A DNA stretch of 64,000 nt from Anaeramoeba flamelloides (Eukaryota > Metamonada > Anaeramoebidae). The stretch is from contig JANTQA010000030.1 in the NCBI GenBank assembly GCA_027625915.1, positions 310,001 through 374,000 on the forward strand. Reading direction: 5' to 3'. Both the position numbers and the translations under genes were made by a program. The notes below the pieces were generated by a model. That model searched no databases. It saw only the letters and a list, made by a program, of their open reading frames with translations, and had not been told where the DNA came from. Shown in pieces: positions 23,376-34,617 of this stretch. Within the stretch, counting starts at the first letter, position 1, and every line of letters starts with the position of its first letter.

Positions 23376-25381
23376 AATCAAAAAAAGAACTTTTGGAAAA
23401 AAATAAATTTAATAAGGTCTAAAAAAATGAAAATGATTTTAAACAATAAAAATATGATTGAAGAGTATTTTGGTCATATTAAAAAAAATTCAATTGAACC
23501 AAATCAAAAAAATTTTAGATTATATAAAAAAATCTTAAAATAAATAATTTAAAAGAGTCAAAAATTTATATTTATTTTCCAATGGAAAAAATTAAAAAAT
23601 ACCATAAAAAAAATTTAAAAAAACAAATCAGTGAAAGGATTTCAAAAAAATCGAGAATTTAAAATTTAACATCGATGGAGAAAATTTTATAGATATTGAA
23701 CCAATTGAGAACAAAAATTATAAAAAAATTTCTAATTACAATACAAAATATATTTAATAATTGGTTATTGAACCCTAATGATAAAACTATTGAATATATC
23801 AAAAAAAGATCAATTTCTTTTATTCATAAAAAGGGAAATGAAGGAGTCGCTTTAAACTATCGACCTATTTCAATTAATCAAAGTCTACCAAGATTATTTC
23901 TTAAAATGCTATATAAACTTATTGAGCCTTGTTGGGAATTTATTCATAAAGCGCAGTTTGGCTTTCGAAAAAAATTTGATACTCGTGTTGCGGTATTAAA
24001 CTTTTTAAATATTTACAATCAGATAAAAACAAATAATGAAAATAAAAATGATAAAACTCATATTATAATGATTGATATAGCAAAATGCTTTGACTCAATC
24101 AGTTTTAAAATAATTAGGAAAACAATAAAAAAGTTTATTTTAAATAAAATTATTAAAAAATTTTTAGTAAAATATTATCAAGGAAAAGGACTCGGTATAT
24201 TCCAAGGGGATCCATTATCACCGATTATATTTGCTCTTATTTCACATTTTCTATTATTAAAAATAATACCATTAACAAATCATTGTCAAATGTTTGCAGA
24301 TGATTTAATTTTAATCATAAAAGGGAATATGAATCAAATAAATGAAAAATTAAATGCTATATATCAAGTAATTGTCCAATTTGGATTAAAACCTAATGAA
24401 GACAAAACAGAAATTACTCAAGATTTATCAAAAATTAAATATTTGGGAATTTATTTGGAAAAAATTTCACATTTAGTCTATAACCTAAAAAAGGCAAAAG
24501 AAACTTATAATAGTTCTAAACAATTATTCAATAATAATTTATTAACAAATAATTTAAAAATAAGATTATTTAAATCTTTTATATTAAGCCAATTAACATA
24601 TGGATTAGAAATATATAACTATAAAATAGCAACCCTAAACTATTTAAACTCTTGGATTAATACATGTATTACTGAACTCTGTAAAAGAAACAGAAACACA
24701 CCAATTCTTATTTATAAAACAGAATTTAAATTCGAAAATTTGGTAATATCAATCAATAAAAAGAAATTTAAATTCAAAAATAAATTAAAAGAATTATCTC
24801 AACCCTATCTGGAAAAATTAATAAAATTTAATCATAGAATAAACAATAAAATTAACTGGAAGTCGGAGAGTTTAAACCTTCTTAAAAAGGAAATTTATAA
24901 TTATAATTATAATGAGTTGTTGAATTCTACCAGTTGGAAGGTACAAAAATATTTCGCAATAATTAAAAACCAAAAAAATTTATGTATTAATCAAAGATAT
25001 TTAAGTTATCCATCAAGTACAACAATTCTAAAATTCAGAACATTTACCAACTGCTTAAATAGATATTATTATGTAATAAATAAAAATTCAAATAAATTTT
25101 GTCCTTTATGTTTAAAATATGAACATAAGGAAATAATAGAAAATATTGATCACTTTTTATGGGTATGTCCTTCCTATAAAAAAAGATAGATTAATTTTTC
25201 TGAAAAAGTTAAAAGAATTAAATTTTAATGAAATAATTTTAAATTATGATAGCTTAAAATTATTTTCGTTAATTAATAATCGTGAAATCTATGATTTTAC
25301 GCTTAAATTTCTGAAAGGGAATTTAAGTAAAAGGGCACTTAGAGTGTAATCTACACTTCCTCCTCAATAAAAAAAAAAAAA
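23376..25381 (+). mobile_element. LINE (non-LTR retrotransposon), 5'-truncated, with poly(A) and 16-bp target duplication
   Basis: Insertion of about 2.0 kb bounded by the direct repeat AATAAGAATTTATTTT at 23360-23375 and 25382-25397. The 3' end carries an A-run (25368-25381). Poly(A) plus long variable duplications is the hallmark of target-primed reverse transcription. No endonuclease domain is present, so the 5' part was lost on insertion. The matching 16-bp duplication argues for a fairly recent insertion. Confidence 0.92.
23696..25189 (+). CDS. LINE reverse transcriptase ORF (frame broken at both ends)
   Basis: About 500 residues of a non-LTR reverse transcriptase. Motifs in order: NYRPISIN, AQFGFRKKFDT, IMIDIAKCFDSI (first catalytic Asp), IFQGDPLSPIIFAL, CQMFADDLILI (catalytic FADD), KPNEDKTE and IKYLGIYLE. 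A C-terminal knuckle of C-x2-C-x13-H-x4-C type follows (CPLC .. DHFLWVC). The frame stops just after the knuckle, in an A-run. The remaining ~55 residues (DRLIFLKKLKELNF..) continue in the next frame to 25349, so one A too many or too few separates them. Upstream, coding-like sequence (23650-23700) sits in another frame. The gap between motifs 3 and 4 is short (KYYQGKGLGIFQGD), hinting at a small deletion. Probably inactive. Confidence 0.88.
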   Translation: MNQLRTKIIKKFLITIQNIFNNWLLNPNDKTIEYIKKRSISFIHKKGNEGVALNYRPISINQSLPRLFLKMLYKLIEPCWEFIHKAQFGFRKKFDTRVAVLNFLNIYNQIKTNNENKNDKTHIIMIDIAKCFDSISFKIIRKTIKKFILNKIIKKFLVKYYQGKGLGIFQGDPLSPIIFALISHFLLLKIIPLTNHCQMFADDLILIIKGNMNQINEKLNAIYQVIVQFGLKPNEDKTEITQDLSKIKYLGIYLEKISHLVYNLKKAKETYNSSKQLFNNNLLTNNLKIRLFKSFILSQLTYGLEIYNYKIATLNYLNSWINTCITELCKRNRNTPILIYKTEFKFENLVISINKKKFKFKNKLKELSQPYLEKLIKFNHRINNKINWKSESLNLLKKEIYNYNYNELLNSTSWKVQKYFAIIKNQKNLCINQRYLSYPSSTTILKFRTFTNCLNRYYYVINKNSNKFCPLCLKYEHKEIIENIDHFLWVCPSYKKR

Positions 25382-25397
25382 AATAAGAATTTATTTT

Positions 25398-26629
25398 TTG
25401 AGAGATTTTAATTCACTCTCATTATTTAACTTTTGAAATAAAATTGATCTTTCAATTAATTTGATTGATGTTCTTGTGAAAGTGGAGGAAAAGAATTTTT
25501 TCTTATTAAGAATTGTTTCAATTATGAAATTTTGCTACATTGAGGTTTCAAATCTCTTCCAATTTAGAGAACAATAGATAGATAAACAAATAAATAAAGT
25601 TTAGCAATTACAAGAGATTGTTCAACGGCTATTGATCAATGTATAAAAGGAAAATGAAGTGATAATTATTTTATTTCATTTTTAAAAAAACTTGAAAAAT
25701 TTGAAATTATTTTTGCACATTCAGTTTGTTTACAAAATTTTTTATCATCAAAGCTTTTTCTATTTTCCATTTGGTATTTTTCACAACAAATTGAAAAATT
25801 GGATTACCTGAAGATTTTCGTGACAAGTTTGTTTAAATTTGATTGGGTTAGTTCAAAAATTAGGGTGATTGAACTTGGAAGGTTATATTGGAAAAATGAA
25901 TGAAAATTTTGATCTATTGGACATACAGTTTGGTTTGGAAAAGACAAGTTTTACTGAACTGTATTTTTCAAAAATACAAATTAAATTTTATAACAATCAT
26001 TGACTAAAAACAAAAAAACACTATTTTTATTTACAAAAACAACACAGACAATTTTCAAAACACAAACAAAAACAGTCAATGTGGGTTTGTGAAATAACTG
26101 TCGGTTCTAATCCTTTCAACCAACAATAAATGAGAAAAAAAAAACAAACAAAGTTTAACTTGGAAATAACTTGAATCCAAACCGTTTTGATTTTGTTTTC
26201 AAGAACAAAGGTGAGTTTTTTTGGGAAGAGTAGAGAATCTTTTGTGTCTTGATAAAATAAAATCTTGGGCAAAAGTACAAAAAGTCAAAAAAGAGTAAAA
26301 AAGATTTAAAAAAGCCTAATTTTGGGACCACCCCAAAAACCCACCACTTGAAAGCGTTGAACTTTTTTTGTAATTGTACTAAAATCTTTCATTTTTGTAA
26401 TTAATTGTCAATATTTTTTTGCAAAAATATTCGAAAAAACGATTTCCAAAAACAAACTAGGTGTTTACCAACACATTTGAATTGTTTTATTTTTTCAAAA
26501 AATCCAGCAAAGTCAAAATGAAATACCATTTTTTTTGTTTTCCATACTTGTATTTTTGAATAATTTGTTTTTTTTAAAAATAGATCAATAAACTTTCCTT
26601 TTGACGATTCGAATCTCCCAACCATCCAA
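25398..26629. other. Intergenic, nothing recognised
   Basis: Between the LINE and the gene at 26630. From about 26000 on, the base order is more complex and C-richer than typical spacer, which may reflect a 5' UTR or promoter. No motif could be named. Confidence 0.5.
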
Positions 26630-27322
26630 ATGAGCAAAATAAATGATGAAATGTTTCTCACTGATAAAAATAATTCTCATGAAAATACCTTTTTTGATGG
26701 ACCAAACATTTTGAAAAAGAAACCAAAAAAACAAAAAAGTTCCAAACCAAAAAAACATAAAAAAAAAACAAAAAAAAATACACAACCCTTTTTTGGGCAA
26801 ACGGACAATTTCGATCCCTTTTTTCAATTTTCAAACGAAGAACCAACTCAAGAAAGTGAAATTCTGTTTGGCCAATTTGAAACAAGCGATTTTGACCAAG
26901 ATGAAAAGGAAAATAAGAAAGAAAAGGAAAAAGATCGTTTTTCCAAAATTTTTGATAACTTTTCGAATTATTCAACAAAAAAAAAGAAAAAAAAAAAGCA
27001 TTCCAAAAGGGATGGGCTGACAACCGTTCGGGTAAACAACACGGAAAACCAAAAAGAAACAAATAATCAGCAAAACCAAATCTTTTCCAAACGAAGTATT
27101 CCAATCCCAGTCACACAGAAATTCAACATCTCGGAGTCAGGTTCAGGCTCAAGTTCTGGTTATGGATCTGGATCAGAAGATGAAACAGCCTTGCAAAATA
27201 ATTTTGCGCTAACTTTTATTCAACCACACAAATATATCGAATCAATGCAAACTGAAATGGAAAGAGAACTTTCAAAATCTTTTAATGTTCCTTTGAAAAG
27301 AGTTCCCTCCTGGAGAATTTAA
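26630..27322 (+). CDS. Lysine-rich protein of unknown function (230 aa)
   Basis: I do not recognise this protein. The single exon starts at the first in-frame ATG (MSKINDEMF) and ends in TAA. Composition is layered: two basic K-runs (residues ~29-50 and ~115-124), an acidic/aromatic middle with DNFDPFFQF and FGQFETSDF, a Ser/Gly stretch (SGSGSSSGYGSGSEDE), and a more ordered C-terminus. The last 40 residues (FIQPHKYIESMQTEMERELS .. KRVPSWRI) look like the only folded or conserved part. The DPF and FxxF strings resemble short endocytic adaptor-binding motifs, and RVPS could be a basophilic kinase site; both are speculation. Balanced codon use and the length of the frame support a real gene. 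Confidence 0.7.
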   Translation: MSKINDEMFLTDKNNSHENTFFDGPNILKKKPKKQKSSKPKKHKKKTKKNTQPFFGQTDNFDPFFQFSNEEPTQESEILFGQFETSDFDQDEKENKKEKEKDRFSKIFDNFSNYSTKKKKKKKHSKRDGLTTVRVNNTENQKETNNQQNQIFSKRSIPIPVTQKFNISESGSGSSSGYGSGSEDETALQNNFALTFIQPHKYIESMQTEMERELSKSFNVPLKRVPSWRI

Positions 27323-28551
27323 TATATTTTCCCCCGTATAAATAAACAATTGACATAGAAAAAAAAAAAAACCCTTATTTATTTAATATATTTTTATTAA
27401 ATACACAATTTTTTTTTTTTATTTTGACTTTTGTGAAACAATTATTTCACAAAATCAAAAAACGACATTTTCTGCAATCACCTTCATGTGTTTGCTTATT
27501 TATTTTATTGTTTCCTGATTAAACTAAGGATTGTTTTTGGTTAAAATTATAGAAATATTATGATAAAATTCTAGAGCAATTAATTGTTTAAAAAGAAATT
27601 AAAAGGGAAATGTTAGAATGCCCAATTCATAATCTTTAAAATTCCCAAATAATCCATACTTTTTTTGCTTAAATGATCAAAAGTTGATTTTATTATTTTT
27701 CTAAAAATGATGAATATTTTTTTTTTATAATCCGAAAAAAATATTTACTAAAGTATTATTCGAATTTTTTTTTCGTTCTTTTGAGAACAAATAATAATTT
27801 TTTTAACATTCCCTCGCATTTTTTTTTTAAATGTATATAAAAATAAATAAGTTTAAATATTTCAAAAACAAAATTTTTCTTTTTTTTTTTAAAATCTTTT
27901 TTGTAAAATGAAAGTTAATTTAATTCAAAAATATCTTAATAAAGCAAATCCTCAGAAAAACTTTATATATTCAAAATCATTATTCATCATAAATTGATTC
28001 TTATAAAAAATTCAATTTGTTTGTTGAATATTATATTATCAAATGGATAAAAGAAAGAGATTTTTCTCTAGTAAATATATTTAAAAAAATATCAAAAATG
28101 ATGATATATTTTTTAGATCTACATCACTTGATATATTTGCTATTTGTTATTTGAGAGATGAGCCAAAAAAAAATTTTTTATAAATGATTTTTATCACAAA
28201 ATTGATATTTTATTCTGATGAAAACTTTTGGTTTATTTTGAGTATATTCTAGTTTAAACTGATAGAATTTGTTAAATTTCTTCAATTAAACTGGGTCGTT
28301 GTGGCTTAATAAGAGTTTTGTTCAATTTATAGTTTTCAGTAAACACTGCTTTTTAGATGTTTTGTGAATTAATGATTTCTTTGTTTTCTTCTTTGAGGTG
28401 CAATTTCTTTTCATTTGTAGTTTTTAATTTCCCACCGATTCATTTAGTGAAGGGAATTAAAAAGGTTATTTCGTTTTTGGTTTCATTTCACTTCATAATT
28501 AATATTCAAACGAATGATTATGATCCCAAATTGACATTTTTTTTGTTTCTA
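27323..28551. other. Intergenic, nothing recognised
   Basis: AT-rich spacer after the lysine-rich gene. Only short low-complexity frames. Confidence 0.5.
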
Positions 28552-30241
28552 AACTAAATTCCAAAAATTTGGATACGATTCAAGCAACTGAAAGAATAAC
28601 AACACTGGAATTTTTAATTCAATTTGGAAAGAATTTTGATTTTACAAATCATTTTTATCATTTTCTATCATTTCTTTTTTTCTCGTTAGTAATTTGTTTC
28701 GTTAGTTCTGGATTTTTTTTTTCAATTATTGGATAGAAGGCTAGACTAGTATGAAGAAATAAAGTTGAAAAAAAAAAGTTAGACAAAACTACTCGATTCC
28801 TTAACCTTTCATCTTGAATAATAAAGTTTATTCACAATATAATCAAAATTCCAGAACTTTAAATTCATGGAACTATTGTATTTCTTGTTGTTAGTATAAC
28901 CAACTTATTTAAAAGTCTATAGTCAAGAAAAAAAGGTATTTTTCAAGTAAAAAATTCCAAACAAACGGAAGAATCAATTATAGTTTAATTTAACTTGGAG
29001 ATATTTACTTTGATTTGTAATAACGAAGAGTTATGAAAACATTGTATTCATCTAATAAAACTGAAAGAGAGAAAAAAAATCACTGATGATAATTATTGTG
29101 AGTGTCTGTCAGGTGCCTAGGTTTTCCAGAATTAAAAAGAATAAAGTAAAATAAAATATATTTTACTTCATTCTTTTAAATTCTGGAAAACCTAAAGGCG
29201 TATTTTTTTACTTTTTGAAATAAACCGAAAATTTTTTAAAATTTTCTGTTTATTACAAAATTTGAAAAAACCAACGGAAAATCAAAAAAAAAAGATTTTT
29301 TTAAATTTATATTAATAAATAATTTCCTAATAGTCAAAATAATTGGTTATCAGTTTGAAATATTTTTATTAAATTTAAAGTACTTTTAAAATATATGATT
29401 TTAACCTCTTAACTATGTAGATAAAAATATTCAAATTTTTTACTATTAAATTTTGAAAAAAATTACTACCTGGAAAATTGAATTTTCCAACTTAAATTGT
29501 CAAATATCTTTAAAAATATTTTTTGATTCAAGATCCTTTATTAACTAATAGTGTTTATTATAAGTGAAGTTATCAAAAAGTGAAAAATTAGCAAATGTTT
29601 AATTTTTTTTGTAAAAAATTTTTTCATAATCGTGTAGTATTGAATTTTGTTTAAATTGAAAAATCACATACAATTAGTTGATTGTATCTTTTCATTTGAC
29701 TGAACAATAAATATTGGTAAAATTTTAACATCTTTATCAATGGATTTTTTGTTCTTCTTGTTTCTAGAAATTTGGGCAAACCAATTTTGTTTTTTTTTTC
29801 GTTTTATATTGATTGTATTTTTTTTTTTTTTTGTTTTCCTTTCCTTTTGCCCAGTCACCTAATCTATTTTGTTTAATTGGGAAATTTTTTTCAATTGTTG
29901 ATAGAAGGTTAGTATGGAGTTTGTTAAATAGAAAAATTGTGTACAATTGGCAGATGGTATTTAGTTTTTTGATCGATCAACAATTGTTGATAAAATTCCA
30001 ACGAATTTAATAATGGATGTTTTTGTTCCCGTCGCTTGATTATTTTGGACAAATCATTTTTGATTCTTTAATTTTATATTTTTTTTCGTTTATTTGGATA
30101 AAAATGATCGCTTATAAAACCATTATTACTCGATTACTTAAATGTGAGTTTATATTAAGTTTGGAAAAATACAATAAATTGAAAAAAAAAAAAATTTTGC
30201 CGATTTTTTATTTGGGTGTGTCCAATTTTTGGAATGGTATT
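28552..30241 (+). mobile_element. Chimeric Tc1/mariner-like MITE (copies 4 and 5) with a nested insertion
   Basis: Left end AACTAAATTCCAAAAATTTG at 28552 after TA; right end GTGTCCAATTTTTGGAATGG before TA near 30242. Between them the first copy runs to ~29820. It then switches, in a T-run, to an internal point of a second copy, so the middle of the MITE is present twice. The first copy is also split: 28753-29634 is foreign, flanked by TAGTAT on both sides. Without that insert the locus is about 800 bp instead of 530. Interpretation by alignment to copies at 14036, 22446 and 49465. Confidence 0.7.
28753..29634 (+). mobile_element. Inserted repeat element containing the hairpin repeat, copy 2
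   Basis: 882 bp inside a MITE, flanked by the hexamer TAGTAT (28747-28752 and 29635-29640), a candidate target-site duplication. It includes the AGGTTTTCCAGAATT palindrome (29118-29195) and the ~430 bp after it that match 17251-17690. No open reading frame and no clear terminal inverted repeat, so its class is open. Confidence 0.6.
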
Positions 30242-31325
30242 TATATTTTCTTTTTTTTCTTCTCATAAAAATTTCAAAATGTTTGGCTTCAAATTTTAGG
30301 TCTGCCCCGGACTTTTGGACACACACTATAAAATCACCTACATGACATAAAAAGAAGAAAACAATATACAAAAAAAAACTAATAAAACACAAAAAAAGAT
30401 TGGCCCGAACAACGCAGAGTCTTTTTTTCAAATCTGGCATGAATCTAATAAAAAAATTATGTTATTTATATTCAAAAATTGTACTTTAAGGGTCTAGCCA
30501 TTCACCATTTATTTGTCTCACCCCCAACGAGTGGATGAAAACACAAAGGGTATTGTGAAATTGCCTTTCTTTTGATTAACAAAATTTAAATAACAAATAA
30601 AACATTTTAAGAGAATCCTTTCGAAAAAAATCCAATTCAAAAAAAAAGTTTAAAAGTGTTCGCAATTTCCAAAAAATTCTAATCAAATTATAATAAAAAA
30701 AGTTCAAAAGATTATCAATTTGAATTTTTTATCAAATTTAAAAAAAAAAAAAACTTATTTCTTTTTTTTAGATTCCCAAAGGGTTTAATTTATTCAATTT
30801 AAAATAAATTGTTTTCTTTAAGTTTACAATCAATATAATTCAATTTAATTTAATTATTGGTTTGGTCGATACTCTCTAAATTTGACAAAGTAAGGAAATT
30901 GTAAAATTCTTTCGAGAAAATAATAACTTATTTGAAAAATGAAAAAAGGAAAAAAAAAAACATGTTCGAGATCTCAAAAAGCGCAAAAGAGAAACTTCAA
31001 AATCAACACAGTTGTTTTCAAAATTATATAATCACAACCATTCAAATTTGAAATTGAGATTAACTTTGGCGCTTTTTTCTAAAAATGTACTCGTTTTTTA
31101 TATTGTTAATTTTTTCAGATCTATTGTACACCAAATGTTGGTTAGTTTTTGATTTTTATTAAGCACTCATAAAAATTCCTAAAAAGTTTTTTTCCATTTC
31201 AGAAAATTAATTTTAACTGTAATGACTCTCCCCTTAAAAAAAAATTACTATTTCAAAAAAAAAAAAAATTTCAATCAAATGATAAGAATAAGAAAATGAA
31301 GAATAAGAAAAAACAAGAATTTTTT
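30242..31325. other. Intergenic, nothing recognised
   Basis: AT-rich spacer between the chimeric MITE and the 3' end of the Q/N-rich gene. Confidence 0.5.
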
Positions 31326-32537
31326 TTAATTTTCCTTTTTCATGATCCAGCCAATGTTAAAAATATCTTCAATTACATTACCCTTTGTAGCAAGAACCCT
31401 TTTTTTCTGTGTTAACATTTGTTGACCAGACCCTTTGCATAGAGAAGCTAACAACGGGTTACTAATTATCTCATTAAAGGGGAAATAATCAAAAAGATTT
31501 GCTTTCTCAAATTTTATTTGCTTCATGTATTCACCTGAAAGCACTTTCCAGTACTGGCCACCATTTAATTGGTATTTGACAATTAATTCTTTAACTATAC
31601 TTTGCTTTTTGCCTCTGTTGTTTGAATACAAATTTAAGGGATCGCTTTCGTATTCCAAATCTATTAATTCGGAGTACCTCTTTGCGATCCCGTCTTGGTT
31701 TACGAGCTCGCTTGCAAGGATTAGGCAAGAGAGCATGAATTTGGATTTCCCAAAGTAGCAAAAATGCTCTTTATAAAATTTGCCTGCGATTTCTGGATCG
31801 AAAAAGGCGTCTAATCGATCAATAAATCTTTTATTGAACCAAAACATTAATATTTTGGGAGTAAATACCTTGTGGTATATTTTTTGGAGGATTGAATGCA
31901 ATTCCTCTCTTCGCTTAATTTTTTTCATTTTCATTTTTTCATTTTCGTTTTCGTTTTGGTTTTAGTTTTGGTTTTCGTTTTGGTTTTGTTTTTGTTCAAA
32001 AGTTTTCAATAAAGAATCAATTTCAACAATTTCCGTTAATGTTTCCCAAAATTCGATAGATATGGATCCTTTTTCTTTTTCTTTTTCTTTTTCTTCGATA
32101 AACCTTAAAGATAAGATGCCAATTAATATTTCCAATATATACTCTGTAAATGTTCTTCTTGAGTTTGTTAATAAGTACTTTAGTTGCTTTTTAAAAGTGA
32201 CTTCTTCGTTTTCAGATGCATTAAAAGTACTTGCAATTTTTTTTGCTATTTTGTCAGAATAGGGTGTTAGGATTTTTAAAGACGCTCCTCCACTCATTAC
32301 CTACAAAACACCAACTAACAGTTTGTACACTTCCTTTCCGGACAACAATTGTTGAATTTTCTCGGTTGTTAAACTTTTTTCTCTCGTTATTTCCATAAAC
32401 TTGGTTTGACTTTTTTAAATCCCTTTTTCGGAATTTCGATCGAATATTCCTCCCATACTTACTTTTCCCTCTTTGGGTTTCTTGTACACTTTCATCATAG
32501 ATAAAATTATTAAATCTGGTGTTTTTTTTTTGTTGTT

Positions 32538-32585
<48 letters not shown>

Positions 32586-33117
32586 GGAATTGAGTTTTTT
32601 TTTGTTTTTGTTGTTGCTGTTGTTGTTGTTGGATTTGTTTTTGTTGTTGTTGTTATTGTTGTTGTAGTTGTTTTTGTTGTTTAAAATTATTTATTTGTAA
32701 TTGTTCATTTATTGTTTCTAGTTCAATTTCAATTCTAATTTCTTTTTGATTTTTTTTTTCTTTTTCGATTTCTCTTCTTTTAATATTGGAATTTTCTTTA
32801 TTCTGAAAACCACCACCATTGGAGGTGTTCGCTGAGCTATTTGTTATTTCCATATCAGTTGTTAATAATTGAAATCTTTTTCTTAATTGTTCATCTAAAT
32901 TATTACTATTCCCATTATTAGTGTTTTTAAGATTCATGCTAAGCTTTGTTGTAGTTAAGGTCGTTAAAGGTAATTGCTGCTCATTATTGGAACGATATAA
33001 AGAATTTGATCTATTGAAGCCAGGCTGAAAGACAGAATTTAATTCAGTAAAATCATTGGAATCATACTGGGATGAATCTCCATTGAATAATTCATCAATA
33101 TCAAAACGAAACGACAT
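31326..33117 (-). CDS. Q/N-rich gene of unknown function with two in-frame TAA codons (pseudogene or misread gene?)
   Basis: Not recognised. The minus-strand frame starts at 33117 (MSFRFDIDELFNGDSS) and runs 154 codons into a CAA/CAG tract. That tract holds one TAA at 32655-32653, then stays open through a long poly-Q run to a strong donor GTAAGTAT at 32462. An intron to about 32288 (175 bp, normal size here) would enter a second open stretch (KILTPYSDKIAKKIAS .. GSISIEFWETLTEI). That stretch reaches a TAA at about 31961 in a QNENQN tract, then continues in the same frame for ~200 residues (EELHSILQKIYHKVF .. GWIMKKEN) to a final TAA at 31326. Both internal TAAs replace a codon where CAA or GAA is expected. 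Options: pseudogene, readthrough, sequencing error, two genes (second starting MSGGASLK at 32297), or an unseen A-rich intron. Confidence 0.5.
32521..32652. repeat. CAA/CAG poly-glutamine repeat
   Basis: GTT-rich on the plus strand, read as CAA with a few CAG on the minus strand; about 35 glutamine codons interrupted by KQ, I and KKTQF. Lies in the Q/N-rich gene just after its first in-frame TAA. Confidence 0.9.
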
Positions 33118-34419
33118 ATAAATTTTTTTTTTTTTTGGATAGGGTTTGGAATATTTTTTATTTGGTGATTGTTTTCTGATGTTTAAGTGTGCGTTTTGAA
33201 ATTACCAAGAAAAAATATAGTAATTTTATTTGAAAGAACAAAAAACAAAAAAAGAGGGAGAAAAAATGGTTAAATCATTCCAAGTGAGACTCTTTCGTTT
33301 TAAGTAGAGCAAAGTTCTTTTAAAGTTTTGAAAATTATCCAAGCAAATACTCTTTTGATAGTTTTTTCCCAAGTCAATAATAATTAGTTTCGATCAGATT
33401 TGACAAATATTTAAGTGATCAATTGAAATAATTTACCATTTTGATTGTGTAGCACTCTCGTCCTAATTTTGCTCTTTGACTGAACAAGTAATTAATTAAA
33501 GAACTTTTTCAATTTTCATCTGTTTTTTTCTTTTTTATCCTTGTTAATCAGAATGAAACGACAAATTGAAATAATTTAGTAATACCTGGTGTCTCTTTTT
33601 CTGAGACTTTGAAAGAAAAATCAAAACTAAAAGATGCTAAAAACTTTGAGATTTATTTAAAAGACTAATAATTTTTTAATGTCAAAAGACTAAATAATGA
33701 TAAATCTTCCTCAACTTTGTTCTTGAGTTAAAGTTCATTTAATTCAAAAAACACAAAAAAAAATACAAATTCAATTTAAAAAAGAAATGGATCAGAATTA
33801 TTCAAAAATACACTACAAGGAAAAGAAAAAAGTGCTATATACTCTAAAATATTAACCAAACCCCCTTAAAAATTTTTAAAAATCAAAAAAAATATTTTTT
33901 TGGGTGTCGAAAAAAAATTATAAAAAATTTTCATTTTTATCTTAAATTCGCCTAAATTTTAATACCCCTCATTTCAAAAAGACCGACTTTTGATTTTTTC
34001 GACAAAATTTCATTCAAAAATTTAAACTTTTTTTAAAAAATGAAATTTCACCTCTGAAAAAAATGAAAAAATGTCAGAAAAAATTTTTTAATAACACAAT
34101 TTAAAATTTCAAAATGCTATCTCGGATCAATTAAAGAAATTATTACCTATTTATTATTTTTACTACCTCTTTTGTTAATTTTTTCATTTTTAGAGTAATT
34201 GAATTTTTTCTTTTTTCCAAAATGTAAATTTATTTTTTTTAATTTATAAAAATTTTTTAGAAGGTCATTAGACTGAAAAAAAGTTGTAGTATCAGTTCTA
34301 CTTTTAAAAAAGTAATTTCGAAAGGAAAATATATGAGTTATCAAATTTGATCAAATTTCCAAAATTGACAAAATTTTTATTTTTTTCAAAATATTTAATT
34401 TAATTATAATATTTTACTA

Positions 34420-34617
34420 CAGTCAGTTTCACTTTTAAGGCACAAACTTTCTACGAAATTTAAGGCACAAAAAAAAAATCTCAAATTAAAGCACAAAATT
34501 CAAATTCTAGTAAAATAATTTGTGAAAATTAAAATTCCAAAAAATTGTGCTTTAATTTGAGGTTTTTTTGTGCCTTAAATCTCGTTGAAGTTTGTGCCTT
34601 AAAAGTGAAACTGACTG
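34420..34617. mobile_element. Fold-back MITE, ~200-bp family, copy 1
   Basis: 198 bp flanked by TA on both sides; begins CAGTCAGTTTCACTTTTAAG and ends with its reverse complement. Arms of about 80 bp can pair nearly throughout. Each arm carries three TTAAGGCACAAA-like units, which look like repeated protein-binding sites. The TA target and CAGTCAG tip point to the Tc1/mariner superfamily. Best-preserved of three copies. Confidence 0.85.

Noticed and set aside
26658-27104. 148-codon minus-strand frame rich in Phe
   Set aside because: Shadow of the lysine-rich gene on the plus strand.
32521-32652. CRISPR-like or satellite array
   Set aside because: A simple CAA/CAG codon repeat within a reading frame, with no unique spacers.
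31326-33117. TAA reassigned to glutamine in this genome
   Set aside because: RPL17, RPL36A, RPS15A, RPS27A, ARPC3, the LRR, MBOAT and ABCA genes all end at TAA at the expected family length.
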